Shown: piece after piece, positions 23,609-34,700 of the stretch
Numbering within the stretch: position 1 is the first letter of the stretch
Layout of the letters: each line of letters begins with the position of its first letter
DNA from: Aquatica leii
Lineage: Eukaryota > Arthropoda > Insecta > Coleoptera > Lampyridae
Length of the DNA: 64,000 nt
Direction of reading: 5' to 3'
Assembly: GCA_035610365.1 (NCBI GenBank)
Contig: CM069436.1
Coordinates: 59,473,505-59,537,504, forward strand
Program-made: the position numbers and the translations under genes
The notes under the pieces: model-generated
What the model was told of the DNA's origin: nothing
Seen by the model: only the letters and a program-made list of their open reading frames with translations
Databases searched by the model: none

Positions 23609-24600
23609 CGTGAGAGAAACTTTGTTTATGGATTTTGGAAAGTCCGTATAGACGAGGTGTTTAGAATCTGAAGGGGTAAATCGACGTTTAGTTTCAGGAG
23701 GTAGATTAGAAGATTTGATGATTTGGCTGACTTCCCGTTCAATCCTCGAAGTGGGATTACGAGTTAGAAGAGCGTACGTTTCCTCAGACACAATAGAATG
23801 AATTTTTTCAACATAATCAATATGGTTCAAAACGACAGTAGCATTGCCTTTGTCGGCTGAAAGAACAATAATATCAGGGTTCTTACCAAGACTTTTTAGG
23901 GCTAACTCTTTCGACTTAAAAATGTTGGATTTAGGAATTTTAGATGATTCAAGGATTTTGCCAGTGTTAATACAAATGGGATTTAAGATGTGGCGAGGAA
24001 GATGTCTTATAGAAGACTCGACAGCACACAAAATATCTTCTTTAGGAATACGTTTGAGAGCAACCGCAAAATTCAAACCCTTAGATAGCACCGATTCCTG
24101 TTCTGAAGTGAGGACGAAACTAGATAAATTAACAACCGTCTTTAAAGCGTTAGTAGTAGATAAAACTTTACGATTGGATTCCAATAATTCAAATTTTTTG
24201 AGATCACCTTCAGTGGTTAGTTGTAGAGTGGTATCAGACTGCTGGTAAGTAATGCTGTCAAAGAGATTCCAATCATCCGGGGAAAGAGTGTTAGCCAACT
24301 CAAGATGAAGATAAAAGAGTTGTTTCGAAATGGTGTCTAACTATCGCCGAGTTTGCTTAATCCGTTCGCGTATCAACGCTAGACTAGCACGATGTAAGAT
24401 GTTTTTTTAAGAACGTGTTTAAATGTGAAACTTGATTCTGAAAAATGCAGGAATGATGTTGTGGTCACGACAGCGACTAAGAAAGGTTAAAGTGCACAAA
24501 AGTTTGACGAGTTTGTGGCGAAATTTGGAAAATACGGAGGTTTTAGAAGAAATATTCTCCCCGTAGAGATTTTTAATGTAATAGCAAAAGCTTCCACGGC
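23603..24600 (-). pseudogene. Penelope-like reverse transcriptase, N-terminal part
   Basis: The minus frame from about 24600 reads FRHKLVKLLCTLTFLSRCRDHNIIPAF..., then, past three in-frame stops, LANTLSPDDWNLFDSITYQQ, and a clean 231-codon stretch (24298-23603). That stretch has VVNLSSFVLTSEQESVLSKG, LNFAVALKRIP and IIVLSADKGNATVVLNHIDY. The ADKGNA block before the RT fingers is characteristic of Penelope-type polymerases. The frame ends in FPKSINK at the start of the catalytic palm, where sequence jumps into a terminal-repeat unit. All catalytic motifs and the nuclease are missing. Confidence 0.8.
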
Positions 24601-24663
24601 TGGAGTCTGTAAGATAAGAACGTCTTCCGGGCTTGGACCGTGTCATTGTTGTAACTGAAGTTG

Positions 24664-24702
24664 CCAACGTTTCCCCAACTTTCGTAAAGGGCTTCATCAA
24701 GG
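24664..24702 (-). ncRNA. Hammerhead-like motif, upstream PLE end
   Basis: The minus strand reads TTGATGA (box 1 with C changed to T), an extra A, GCCC...GGG, GAAA and then CGTT. Box 2 and the minimal ACGT stem III are present, followed by T as the possible cleavage base. Together with 23570-23608 it gives a ribozyme-like unit at each end of the copy. Confidence 0.4.
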
Positions 24703-24829
24703 CGTGAGAGAAATCGAAGAACTCAAACAAGCAACCGAAATCTAACTAAAAATTTCTCAAAAGTTAGGTAATCAACTTGCGAACCAAGCCAGATTCTAAA
24801 CTCCATAGAAGTGACTTAAAAAGAAACTG

Positions 24830-25941
24830 TCTCCGTATGTAAAGAAGTATCGTCACGCACATGGTGCGCTTATATTCAAGCTAGAGTACAGAGAATGTAT
24901 TGTTTACTGATAACAGAAGCGATAAGAACCACGTCCACCACAGCCATGGAAGCATTAATTTCACTTCTACCATTACATCTAGTTGTAATGATAGAAGCAA
25001 GACAAGCAGCATACAAGCTGCAAGTTAATAAAGAAATGTTAATTACCGGGACATACAAACCCGGTATATATAATGTGCTGCATAAAAAATCTTAACTATG
25101 AGATTCTGCACCGGTGCGGGAATATATGAAAGCAGGCACTATAGGAAGTAATTTTCGCCTATCTTAAATATGTACCCCGTTTTTTAAGCTGAAGTTTCTG
25201 CTATTGACAGGTGTGTCACAAAAATCGAGTCGAGAGCATATACAAACATATACGATATCAATGTATGAATTAGCACTACTGGCGCTAAGGTCGCCAGTAA
25301 TAAAATCCAAACTGATTATGGAATGCATAAACAGTCTGAAAACATTGGCAGCTCACCAATTAGCGCAGTTGGTCCGGATACCAAAGGACCACTCTGTAAA
25401 GAGAAACGTAATGGCGGACGCACTAGCTATAAAAGGCACAACAGGGATTCGCGTTTGGAATCGCCTACAATACCGAAAAAGAAACAATCCGCAGCAAACT
25501 AGCACCAGAACATAAGAAACTATGAAAAAACTCTTCAGGGACGAGACACACAAAACTCTTTCTTACAGAAACACAATCAAACACTCAAAATACACTATCA
25601 ATCGACTAATATTAAAAAAAACTTACAGGACTAATAATAGGACACTGTGGGCTAAACAAACATATGCACAAAGTGGAACTGTAAAGCAGCCTTTTATGTC
25701 GCGAATGCTTAGGAGATGACAAGACTCCGCAGCATTTGCTCTGTAAATGCGAAGCATACTAAACGTAACGCACAACAATTCTCGGCAAACCAAGACTAAC
25801 CGATTTCGAGTTAAAAAAAGCTCCTTAGAATAAGCTTCTGAGCTGCTGAGAAAGTAATTAATCGGAAGTGCACAAAAAAACTAGGGAGGCTGCAGTGCCG
25901 TGGCGCTAGACAAACTACCTTTTGGATAAAATAATAATAAT
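24830..25941 (+). pseudogene. R1/I-type LINE: RT end, RNase H and zinc-knuckle tail
   Basis: Three conserved blocks follow one another in shifted frames. The RT C-terminus is TEAIRTTSTTAMEALISLLPLHL (about 24905-24985). An RNase H domain reads ALLALRSPVIKSKLIMECINSLKTLA...VKRNVMADALAIKG (about 25275-25435), with the conserved N-x-x-AD-LA end. A C-terminal block GLIIGHCGLNKHMHK...QHLLCKCEAY (about 25630-25760) is the knuckle region of LINEs that carry RNase H. The first aspartate region of RNase H is degraded. The 3' end carries AATAATAATAATAC near 25941, probably the tail. Confidence 0.7.
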
Positions 25942-26408
25942 ACGAATGACTCCCATTTTATATCCAGCAGTATGGGTTATTGTATACAATCTGTTGATTG
26001 CGTTTCCGCTTTCCTATTTGGTAGAACCTGGATTCAGTGCCGCTATGAGCTTTATCACAAAAAAAAGAAACCGACTAGAAATTAGTACTTATGGGGATTT
26101 GCGGTTGCTACTCACAAACATTGAGCCTGATATAAATACACTCATAACATCGCATCAGATTCATTCAAGTCATTAAACAAAATTTTGTTTATTATTTAAA
26201 ACAAAAGTTATAATTTTAAATAAATACTTCTTCAACAAAATGGTTTATTTCTATTTTATGTTTACGTCACCGTGTGCCATTCAAAAAATCAAAGTTAAAT
26301 TTGTAATTTTTCTATTATGTATTTATGTACTTTTTTCACTCAAGGGTTCATGAGCAAGTTTTGACTATGTAAATTGGTCCGTGGGCCAAAAGAGTTTGGT
26401 AACCACTG
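25942..26408 (+). pseudogene. hAT transposase C-terminal (dimerisation) domain and 3' terminus
   Basis: The frame to 26176 reads LLIAFPLSYLVEPGFSAAMSFITKKRNRL followed by DLRLLLTNIEPDINTL, the C-terminal hATC region of ZBED5-like hAT transposases (LLPF.tsYLCE.GFSa... and DLR.aLs...PdI..L). About 230 bp downstream, the minus strand from 26408 reads CAGTGGTTACCAAACTCTTTTGG, a classic hAT end of the same group. The start is cut where the preceding LINE tail ends. The N-terminal BED finger and catalytic residues are missing. Confidence 0.75.
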
Positions 26409-26574
26409 GTCTAGACATTCTAAGTAGCAATTCTTTTTGTTCACTTAGTACTTAATTGTTGGTACCTCTGTTCACTTTCACATGAATACTTTGAAAGTCG
26501 CGTCAAATTTTTAAATTACGATAAGCTAAAGAGAAAATGTACAAAACCTATTACTAAAAAAGCAAACTATTAAA

Positions 26575-28128
26575 AAAGTGCTACTGCAAATTAAAATACG
26601 TGCAATAGCTCGTCGAATTTGTTATGACATGACGTCTAGAAAAATGTGCAGACATTTCAAACCCGCACATAAACAATTGCAAGTTATAAACAATTAAAGA
26701 TTAAAAAATGGGGCTACTTTTATAGAATTTACTCGAAAATTATTAGTGTTAGAGGAATTTTGCAAACAAATTCGTAAGGATGAGGAAATTTTCAAAAAAA
26801 ATATTGATTTTTGGAACTTTTGCTTTATTGTTAATACTTTTTATTTAATGTTGAAAATAAGGCTTCGCGCGGCAAGCGCCGTGACGTTACACTGCCTTAA
26901 AACCAGCCGTTAATTAGAATTTTATTTGTTGTATTAAATATTAATTTAAAAAGCTAATCTAAACATTCTAAAAAAAAATAGTCGATAAAAAAATTTTCGT
27001 GCATTTTTCATTAAATTATTAATTTATTATTTATTGTTAAGTAATTTTGCATTTCAAGTCCAATAATTGTTAAAAAAAGGTCCTAAAATTATTTCGCTTC
27101 GTGGAGACCTTTTGATAACTATACTAAATAAAGTTATCAGCATATGGTATTTAAAAAAAAATTTTTTTTTGGTTTTATATTTTTTTTGCATATTTTTGCA
27201 TATCGTTGTTTTCGTTATTTATTTCGCCTGAAAAAAAAATATAAACATATATTCTATTTTTGTTTATAACACATTGTTTATTTAATAAACAAATAAAATA
27301 TGAATTTAAAAATTGTTTTGGGTTTTATAGAAAACCGTGAATTTTAATTTTTAAAATAAATTTTTTTTCTTAATATATTGTTTAAACAATTTTAAAAAAA
27401 AAATTTAATAAAAAAAAATTTTGTTCAAATTATGTGCAAAAAAGATTTTCAAAAATATGTTATTTCATTTGCTTAAAAATGTTTGTTTAAACAATTGGCT
27501 AAATAATTAAAATGAATGATCATATTATATTTGTTTACTATCTAAAAACAGTTTTATTATTATTATTCATAACTAATAGATAATAACAATCAAAAATACA
27601 GCATGGAGATATAACTACATTTAGTATAGTCACCAAGGGGTCTCCACAAAGCGAAATAATTTTAAGACTTTTTGTTTAACAATTATCGAACTTGAAATGT
27701 AAATAATAGTTTAAAAAAAATCATTAACCGACAAAAGCACGACAACATTTTTTTTTCCTTCAGTGTCTAGATGGCAGTAATTTTTTTAAAATTTTTTAAT
27801 TAAATTTGAAGGCAGCGTATCGTCATCACCCTCGCGCGCGGAACCGTATTTTCAACATTAAATAAAAAGTATTCACAATAAGCTCAAGTTCCGAGAGTTG
27901 ACATTTTTTTTGATGTTTTCTCCCCTTTAAGAATCCGTTTGCAAAATTCCTCTAGCATCGATAGTTTTTGAGTAATTTCCAAAAAAGTTAACCCTTTCTT
28001 TGAATCATTAATTGTTTAACTTTTGCAATTGCTTTTTGAAATTTCTACAAATTCGTCTAGACGTCATAACGAATCCAACAAGCTATCGCACTTATTTTAA
28101 TCCGCAGTAGCAAGAATTAACACGTTTT
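26575..28128. repeat. Large inverted repeat (foldback element) ~1.55 kb
   Basis: The left arm (about 26575-27160) and right arm (about 27590-28128) are imperfect reverse complements. Matching landmarks are TGCTACTGC with GATTAAAATA, AGAGGAATTTTGCAAAC, AATACTTTTTATTTAATGTTGAAAATA, and the inner block around AAATTATTTCGCTT. The central 400 bp is AT-rich and unpaired. No long frame exists. A foldback-type transposon or an inverted duplication of an older element are both possible. It sits immediately downstream of the receptor gene's 3' end. Confidence 0.7.
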
Positions 28129-28502
28129 TCAACTTGTTGACTAGAGTATAAAAGTATTGCTATTTTTCTTAGTATTTATTATTGCAGATATCGAACAATT
28201 GACAATAAATAAAATCAGTTAAAAAGTACAGTAATAAAATCGCAAACATTAAAACTAAATTTGCACGTGCGGTTTATCTTATATAAAACTCACCTAAATT
28301 TTTTATCTTTTTTTGACATGTAAGTATACAAAGTGGTTGACAACTACTAAATTGTGCAACAAATTACAACGTAACAATTTTTTTACATCAAAGCTAAAGT
28401 AAAAATTGATTTAATTACATAATAATTTGTGATAAAGTTAAAAATGGGCGATTAAACTTCATACTACACAAAACGTAAAGCCATTTTTAGTTATTAACAA
28501 TA
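28129..28502. other. 3' flank of the receptor gene, nothing identified
   Basis: AT-rich sequence with no readable gene. It should contain the receptor's 3' UTR, read on the minus strand. Confidence 0.5.
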
Positions 28503-30260
28503 TCATTTTTTTCTCAGTTTTAAATACAACACATGAATTTTACCTACGCCAAGCTCTATAAGAAAAATGAACACCGACAAACACATCATCGTACCAAAAA
28601 TTGCAAAAATTCCATAAATGTGATCAAGAGTAAGCACAACCGGATCTGTAGAAATATCTAACATGACATTAAACCGTAGTTTTAAGTATTTATCGCAATT
28701 GTTAACAATGGATGAGCGAATTCCATTTTCTGTTAACACGCTAATAATCGTGTTCAAATAATCTAAAAAATAATGACCGTTATCAATAATAAACGTATCT
28801 TCTATTTTGCCAATTAAAGAGTTGTCGATTATTATTTTATTTCTTAATTTTGTTTTGGTATTTAATCGCCAAATATTTAGGGCTAGCTCAGTAATCAAAG
28901 CTGAGCCGTTGTTGTAATCGTTTACTAATTCTATAGCTTTCTGTTCAGACTCGACAGGTATTAATTTTTTTTGAATTTTTGTGTAAACTGTGTTGTTAGG
29001 AATTGATTTATTAAAAAACGTTTCTTTATCTTTAACATAAATATAAACAAAAACATTAGAATCCGCTAATTCATTTAAGCTTCGAATACTGGTTTTGTAT
29101 TGAGGTGTTGTAAGTACTTCCACCAGTTTCGATTTATATGCAGTTTGCATGTGAATACAAAATACAACGTAAGATACAATCACAAATTTTATGGACGATG
29201 TTTTTGGAAATGTTTTTAAACATATTCCAAAAAATAACGACAGCAAATCAAAACACATCGTAGAGAAACTTTTAAAAGTAGTTTTAGTGAACTTTCGAAT
29301 GTAATACCAAGAAATCGCTGTAAATGTAAATGCGCATGCTATTATTACCCACACTTCAACTTTAAGAATGATAAAATATACTTCAAATGCAGATACTTGT
29401 CGAGGAATCGGAATAACGTAGACCCAGTTCACACTGCCAATTGCAAAACTTTCATCAAATGACTCCGTTTGGTAGTGTCTTGATCGAGTATAGACCACAG
29501 TCGAACTTTTTTCGAATGCTTCATTATAGGCGCCAGATTCGTTTAACGTTTTAAGTTGAAAAGTAACGTTACTTTTTGTTATAATTGTGTCGTATATAAA
29601 CTGTTTAAAAATATACGTTTTACCGATCATTTCATCTGCGTAATCTATAAACACAATAGGGCAAGTCTGATAATTTAGTAGTATATGTGAATACTCTACG
29701 TTCAAAGTCGCGTCGCAAGTTTGTAGTTTAAAAATTGTTGGTGTTTTTCCGCAGTTATTTCCATAGTTAAAAATATCACAAGTATAAATGCTCGCGTTTC
29801 TACCATTGTGCACAAGTACAGTAGAATTTATCATGTACAGTGTCCACAACATTTGGTATATATTTTCAAGATCATCGCTTTCGCTTATAATTAAATTTCG
29901 TCCTTTAGGCGAATACTGTTTGTGCCATATTCTACTTTTATTTAAATAACGTAGCATGTTATATAACGAGGTTGTATTATTTATCTGCATAATAAAATTT
30001 TTACCATAATTCATATTAGTATCTTCAGTATCTTTTATTGCTTTTTCTGTATTTATTACAACTTTAACATTACTTGTACTTAATGGTAACCAGTAAGCGT
30101 TATTTTCAAAAACGTAGTAAATTTCTTCTGTGTTCTTATACAAACTTTTAATTGTACGTGTTATACACAAGTTCACATAGTCGGTATTTATTATATTTAA
30201 ACTGATACACAATGTATATAAATTTAACACTAATATTATATGTGCAAGTTTAATAGACAT
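28503..30260 (-). CDS. Divergent ionotropic receptor (IR), single exon
   Basis: This is an intact 585-codon frame without introns. Residues 1-20 look like a signal peptide. An N-glycosylation-rich, cysteine-containing extracellular half (to about 290) resembles the ligand-binding portion of insect divergent IRs. A membrane segment at 292-321 is followed by a pore-loop-like region (about 335-348), a second membrane segment (357-373) and AYKSKLVEVLTTPQY. The last corresponds to the SYTANLAAF-like stretch of glutamate-receptor channels, in the diverged form usual for IRs. A second ligand-binding lobe follows. The last membrane helix (about 547-572) lies in LDHIYGIFAIFGTMMCLSVFIFLIE. IRs are ligand-gated cation channels in chemosensory dendrites. 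Intronless divergent IRs are commonly gustatory, but the ligand cannot be predicted. The first Met was chosen because a hydrophobic leader follows it. Confidence 0.85.
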   Translation of the reverse strand: MSIKLAHIILVLNLYTLCISLNIINTDYVNLCITRTIKSLYKNTEEIYYVFENNAYWLPLSTSNVKVVINTEKAIKDTEDTNMNYGKNFIMQINNTTSLYNMLRYLNKSRIWHKQYSPKGRNLIISESDDLENIYQMLWTLYMINSTVLVHNGRNASIYTCDIFNYGNNCGKTPTIFKLQTCDATLNVEYSHILLNYQTCPIVFIDYADEMIGKTYIFKQFIYDTIITKSNVTFQLKTLNESGAYNEAFEKSSTVVYTRSRHYQTESFDESFAIGSVNWVYVIPIPRQVSAFEVYFIILKVEVWVIIACAFTFTAISWYYIRKFTKTTFKSFSTMCFDLLSLFFGICLKTFPKTSSIKFVIVSYVVFCIHMQTAYKSKLVEVLTTPQYKTSIRSLNELADSNVFVYIYVKDKETFFNKSIPNNTVYTKIQKKLIPVESEQKAIELVNDYNNGSALITELALNIWRLNTKTKLRNKIIIDNSLIGKIEDTFIIDNGHYFLDYLNTIISVLTENGIRSSIVNNCDKYLKLRFNVMLDISTDPVVLTLDHIYGIFAIFGTMMCLSVFIFLIELGVGKIHVLYLKLRKK

Positions 30261-31058
30261 TATTAAATAACTTTACTACTATTGGGTTGTTAATAACAAG
30301 TGCGTGCATTAGCGTAACATTTATATTTATAGAGAAACTGTAGACAATATTAGATCGAAGACAATTTTGTATATTGAATAATGAGTTTTTTGGTGCAAGT
30401 TTTTCTATATTAAATTGTTTTTATACATCTTTTTAACACGTAATCGACGACAATATAAGAAACATTAATCAAAAATCAGTATTATAAAAGTGGTACTTAC
30501 ATATAACAAAGCGACTGATTTATTATCTATACGTAAATTTTTAACATATTATGCAAGTGATTAAGAAGATATTAAAATAATTGAAGTCTGGGTTAATGTA
30601 AACACTATTTTTTCAATAAAAATAATTTTTAATTGTTAGCTTTCTAACAACCGCAGAGAACTTTGTATATACTTTACAAATATTACGTATAATAAATTTT
30701 TTCTTTTATATATTAATTCAAAATATTTTTAATTTTTGTAGTAAAATTATAAACAACTTTAATATTTTTAAATATTGAGTTTTGTCAGTAATGTTGGCAA
30801 CAAACAGAAAGATAGCAAACTTGTTGTTTATAATTGAATCATTTGCTAAAGTTGGTTTTGTTTTTTGTCAAAGATTCATCATTTGTTTTTTGTTAAAATC
30901 GTTGTTTAGGTAATACAATTTTATATTTGCCGGACATAATACGGTGCAGCGGTACACGTTATCGCAAACATAAAGCCTTCTGCAGAAAACTTGTGCTCGC
31001 ATATAATAAGCTACTTACAACTCTCGTTATGTAATATACTATTAAAGTTAATTTAGTC
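30261..31058. other. 5' flank of the receptor gene, nothing identified
   Basis: AT-rich, no readable protein. It should contain the receptor promoter, but no motif is distinctive enough to call. Confidence 0.45.
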
Positions 31059-31365
31059 ATAACAAAATATTTACACGTTTGTAACTACACGTAACTAAAA
31101 ACTAACGATATTTAAAAAAAACACACTAATTTATATAATACAATCAGTCGAAAAATAATGTCCACTGATAACTTCTGTTTATCTAACACTGATACTTTTT
31201 TATATTAAAGGTACGTATGTTGAACGTCGTTATAGTTATCTTAACACACGCGTTAATCACTTATTTATTTCAACAGTTTTCTTAATACTTTCGACTTCGA
31301 AAAACTGAACTATGCTTCCTTTGAACCGTTTTTATAAATTTTTTAATAACTTTGCGAACATTTTA
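31059..31365 (-). mobile_element. 3' LTR of the gypsy element carrying a macrodomain
   Basis: On the minus strand the LTR begins TAAAATGTTCGCAAAG just after a purine run AAAAAGGGAGCAG (31378-31366), a polypurine tract in the correct place. It ends near TTTTGTTA at about 31060. The start resembles TAAAACATTCGCG at 34701, where a solo LTR boundary is fixed by a target duplication. The internal AATAAATAAGTGATTAACGCGTG is shared with the LTRs at 3946 and 34701. Confidence 0.6.
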
Positions 31366-31544
31366 CTGCTCCCTTTTTAAAACTGTTCTGTTCCAGAACA
31401 GGAAACTGGATGCAACACCGGTAAAAAGGATCGTGGCGATAGCAGCAGCTCTCTCCATTTCGGCAACTTCCTTAAGCTTAAAAGTAGCAGTCAATGAAGT
31501 TTTTCTGACCTGATATTCTGCTTGGTTGATAACTGCAAGCCATC

Positions 31545-31970
31545 ACTTAAACGTTTGTTTCTCGGAAGACGACCTCCAACATATTTCAAACTGTTCGTCA
31601 ATTCTGTTGATCTAAGCTACAACCAAGCTTGGGTACTGCTAATTCCTTAATATTGTGGTATCCATTTTTTTATTGAGGTTCGATGGTGCTCGCCACAGAT
31701 TTTCGTATAACGGTTTTGTACGTGAGTACTTCTTGGTGACCAGATAGAAAATGAAGCGTCGGTCACCACGTAGTTTTAAAACTTTTCCGATCGCCGGTTG
31801 CTGTTTTTTTTGTTGTAATTTATCTAGCGGCCCAAACTTTTTTTTTAAATACGACTGCCACTCTTCTGGACAAATCAAGATCCTCACTCCCACATTGTGA
31901 TATAGCGTAATCTTTTTGTGATTGGAATAGATTTTCTTGTTCCTCCGTTGTAACTTCGAACCTAACCTTT
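31545..31970 (-). pseudogene. OARD1/TARG1-like ADP-ribose macrodomain downstream of gypsy integrase
   Basis: This begins in the same frame as the integrase C-terminus. The first part (31970-31850) contains DYAISQCGSEDLDLSRRVAV, matching the ADP-ribose-binding start of OARD1-type macrodomains. A one-base change in an A9 run (about 31838-31846) shifts the frame. The second part (31845-31639) has KKKFGPLDKLQ, then GKVLKL, FYLVTKK and KPLYENL. A third frame gives LAVPKLGCSLD (about 31610-31642) and EVVFRETNV. The lysines of TKK and the aspartate of GCSLD correspond to catalytic positions of OARD1, an enzyme that removes ADP-ribose from acidic residues. About 180 bp separates it from the LTR. Two frameshifts and two stops make this copy inactive. 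Confidence 0.75.
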
Positions 31971-32245
31971 CCAAAACTTCCGTATATGGTCATAAACTTA
32001 TCGAAGTCCACTCCTTCGACTTGATTTCTGTAAGTTATTACTTTAGTTCGGGCCGGAACATTGTTATCGCCGACAAACAGGGCTAAACGATCGATGTGAA
32101 TCGCTTTTTGCTTGCCTTTGGGTAGTTTTTGGATGCGATATATAACGCCATTAATACACTGCACAACTTCATAAGGGCTCTCCCATTGCTTCTGCAGATT
32201 CGGCGACAAATCATGTCTTCTTTGGGGATTATACAACAACAACAA
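31971..32245 (-). pseudogene. Ty3/gypsy integrase C-terminal domain
   Basis: The minus frame contains LSPNLQKQWESPYEV, NGVIYRIQKLP and KAIHIDRLALF (residues 12-57 from 32245). This is the SH3-like C-terminal DNA-binding domain of Ty3/gypsy integrases. It continues without a break into a linker and the macrodomain N-terminal part. The catalytic core and zinc-binding region upstream are missing; similarity ends at about 32250. The order integrase, macrodomain, polypurine tract and LTR shows that this is the 3' end of one element. Confidence 0.8.
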
Positions 32246-32249
32246 GTTT

Positions 32250-33640
32250 TATCCAGTAGGAGATTAGCTAATTCCGTACTTGAGTTACCTAAAAAGTAAT
32301 ATTAAACCCAATATAAACGAACATATAATGTTAACACAAGTAACCGGTTCTCTTTAGCATTCAATCAGTTAAGAACGCAAATGCGCAGCGTTTCCCTTTG
32401 ACTTAGCGAAATAACTTTTCCCAGTTTGCGTAGTAATCTGTTTCCCAAAAGAGGGATAATCCTGCAAGTTTCCAACCCTTGACGGTGTATAAACAATAAC
32501 GTTAACACTAACGTGACGTCATGGAACTTTTTTGACCACCAGGTGTTACGAACCTCACCGATAAAATTACAGGTAGAGGGATCGGACCCGCTAAAGAATC
32601 AATTTAAGCCCTCAATACAAAAACGTTATAAAATTACATACCCCAAAATAAGCTTTTACTCAACACTACGTACACTTCACCCACATATCCACGTGGAGTA
32701 TCGTGAACCAACTTAATAATAAAAGATTTTTGTTGGGCCGGAAAGACCGGTACGTAATTTACAAAACGTTAGCAGCAAATGAAATCGTTTTAACAGCCGA
32801 CTACAAAGAAAATGACCGCAAATGTCGCGGGACAAATTTTATACTTGAAAAATTTTATTACTAGAAAATTGAACTAGCAATTTTTTTCACATAACGCGTT
32901 TCAATATTATCAAATCTACAACACGACATTCAAACAAAAAAAATTCTAAATATATACCGCGTTGCATACCTAGTTCAGCACATATCAACGAATTTCTAAA
33001 ATTAAAAACCTTAAAAAAAACTATGCAAACCATAAAAATATTGTATAGTTCACAATGTCATGGTACATTTGAACGCAAATAAAAATTAAGAAATTCTAAA
33101 ATCTAAAACTATCTAACAAAATCTCATGTTCATTTTGTAAACGCGAGCATTGCAGAATCAAATGTTTGAAATTTGTTTCACTTGAAAAAAAATAATAAGA
33201 TAAAAAACTTAAACTTGTAGAAATTGCTTAAAGTATTCCAACAAACATAAGAGTTTTTCTAGATTTAATTGCCAAGTTTGCTATAATCGGAATGAGACGA
33301 TGCTAATACTGATCGTTTCTGTAACATGAATTACCAATCTCAACCTAGTTCAGATTTGAAATCACGTAATCTTCCATCTGAATTAGAAGCTGAAACTGAG
33401 CCATTACCTACGATGTTTTGTTTAAACTTAACTAAGTTTTATTTTCAACCACATTTACAATGTCTTACAATTGATAGAATTTTAGCAAACATTTCCTTAC
33501 AATGTGTTAAAAAATCAAAATTAAACATTTCCATTATTTAATTAACTGACTACGGGTTCAATAAACCTTTTCCGATTGATCTTCTAATTAGAACTGAGGT
33601 GTTTTATAATTTATTTTGCATTATACAAATATCTTTAGAA
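32250..33640. other. No gene identified
   Basis: Frames at 32513-32716 and 33326-33541 are short and unrecognised. The part near 32480-32750 is less AT-rich than its surroundings and may be old element sequence. Confidence 0.4.
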
Positions 33641-34143
33641 AAAAATTAACCTGTAACAAGACGTTATTAGGATGGATAATTTCCCGTGTGGGGTTGGCTA
33701 GTCTCCCATTGGGCGCCTTTCCAGGTGGCGGATCGGGGAACGTCGATCAGATATGGTGGATAGCGAAAAAATAAAATTCCTGGGACAAACCAAAACTAGC
33801 ATCCGAACTAGCATTCGAACGATCACCGATATATGCAATCAACTTATCACTTGTCAACAGCCACGGGTGGAAGTACAAGTATAGAAAGGCACTAAAGGCG
33901 AAGGAACTACCAATAAATAGTCAACGGCATAAAGATGCGGAAAGCCAAGAGAGGACTACTGCATTAAAGATCCGTAGTATAACCAATATGGCAACCAAAT
34001 TAAAGAAAAATGTTAATACTAATATTACCTCGAAACCCAAGAGTCGGCAGGGGAAGTAAATTACAGGCAGATCACTGGGCTTCTCAGGTCGTCATTAAGC
34101 AAAATCCCTGTATAAAAAAAACAAGTCAAGGAAACGTAGTGTC

Positions 34144-34700
34144 AACATCATAAAGATAGGAACTTGGATTGTCCGCAGCTAATTCAAAGCGGGCAAGCAT
34201 GCATATGTAATGCGAGAAATGGAAAGAATTAAAATAAGCACTTTTAGAATAAGTGAGATAAGATGGCCAGGAAGTGGGAGAATAGAAACGAAAGATCACG
34301 TAATATACTACACTGGAGGTAACAATCCTCAGCACCAATATGGCGTTGGAATAATAGTTACGAAAAAAATTGACAAATTAGTTACAAATTTTATTCGATA
34401 CTCAGATAGAACTATGCTAATACAAATAAAAAATAGTCTGGTAAACATAAATATAATACAATTATACGCCTCAACGGTAAAAAAAAACCAAATAATCGAA
34501 AAAATTTTAAGAAATAGAGTACTAAAAAATAACATTAAATCCCAAGATATTTGCATTATAATGGGTGATTTTAATGCAAAATTAGGAAAAGGAAAACAAG
34601 GTACGGCAACTGGCAATTTCGGACTAGGAGACTTTAACGACGGAAGAGAAAGGCTAGTAAACTTTGCTGAAGAAAACGGATATATTCTCACTAATACTAT
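34144..34700 (+). pseudogene. RTE LINE apurinic-like endonuclease domain
   Basis: The frame reads NIIKIGTWIVRS, one stop, then KAGKHAYVMREMERIKIS, ISEIRWPGSG, a VGIIVTKK region, INIIQLYAS and IIMGDFNAKLGKGKQ. The E-x-RW and GDFNAK motifs belong to the exonuclease III-like endonuclease of RTE-clade elements, which nicks the target DNA. The domain is cut after GYILTNT by an LTR insertion. One in-frame stop lies near its start. Confidence 0.8.
34696..34700. repeat. Left 5-bp target duplication of the solo LTR
   Basis: ACTAT here recurs at 36014-36018. Joining across it restores the LINE codons ACT ATG TTC at the insertion point. Confidence 0.65.

Larger units (their letters stand above)
23343..24735 (-). 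mobile_element. Penelope-like element copy with repeated ends
   Basis: On the minus strand, two copies of TCTCTCACGCC(C/T)TGATGAAGCC followed by TTACGAAAGT lie at about 24715-24675 and 23625-23580. They enclose a truncated PLE reading frame. This matches the pseudo-LTR layout of PLEs, in which terminal units containing hammerhead-like motifs bracket the gene. The sequence continuing past the second unit to 23343 resembles untranslated terminal sequence. Confidence 0.6.
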
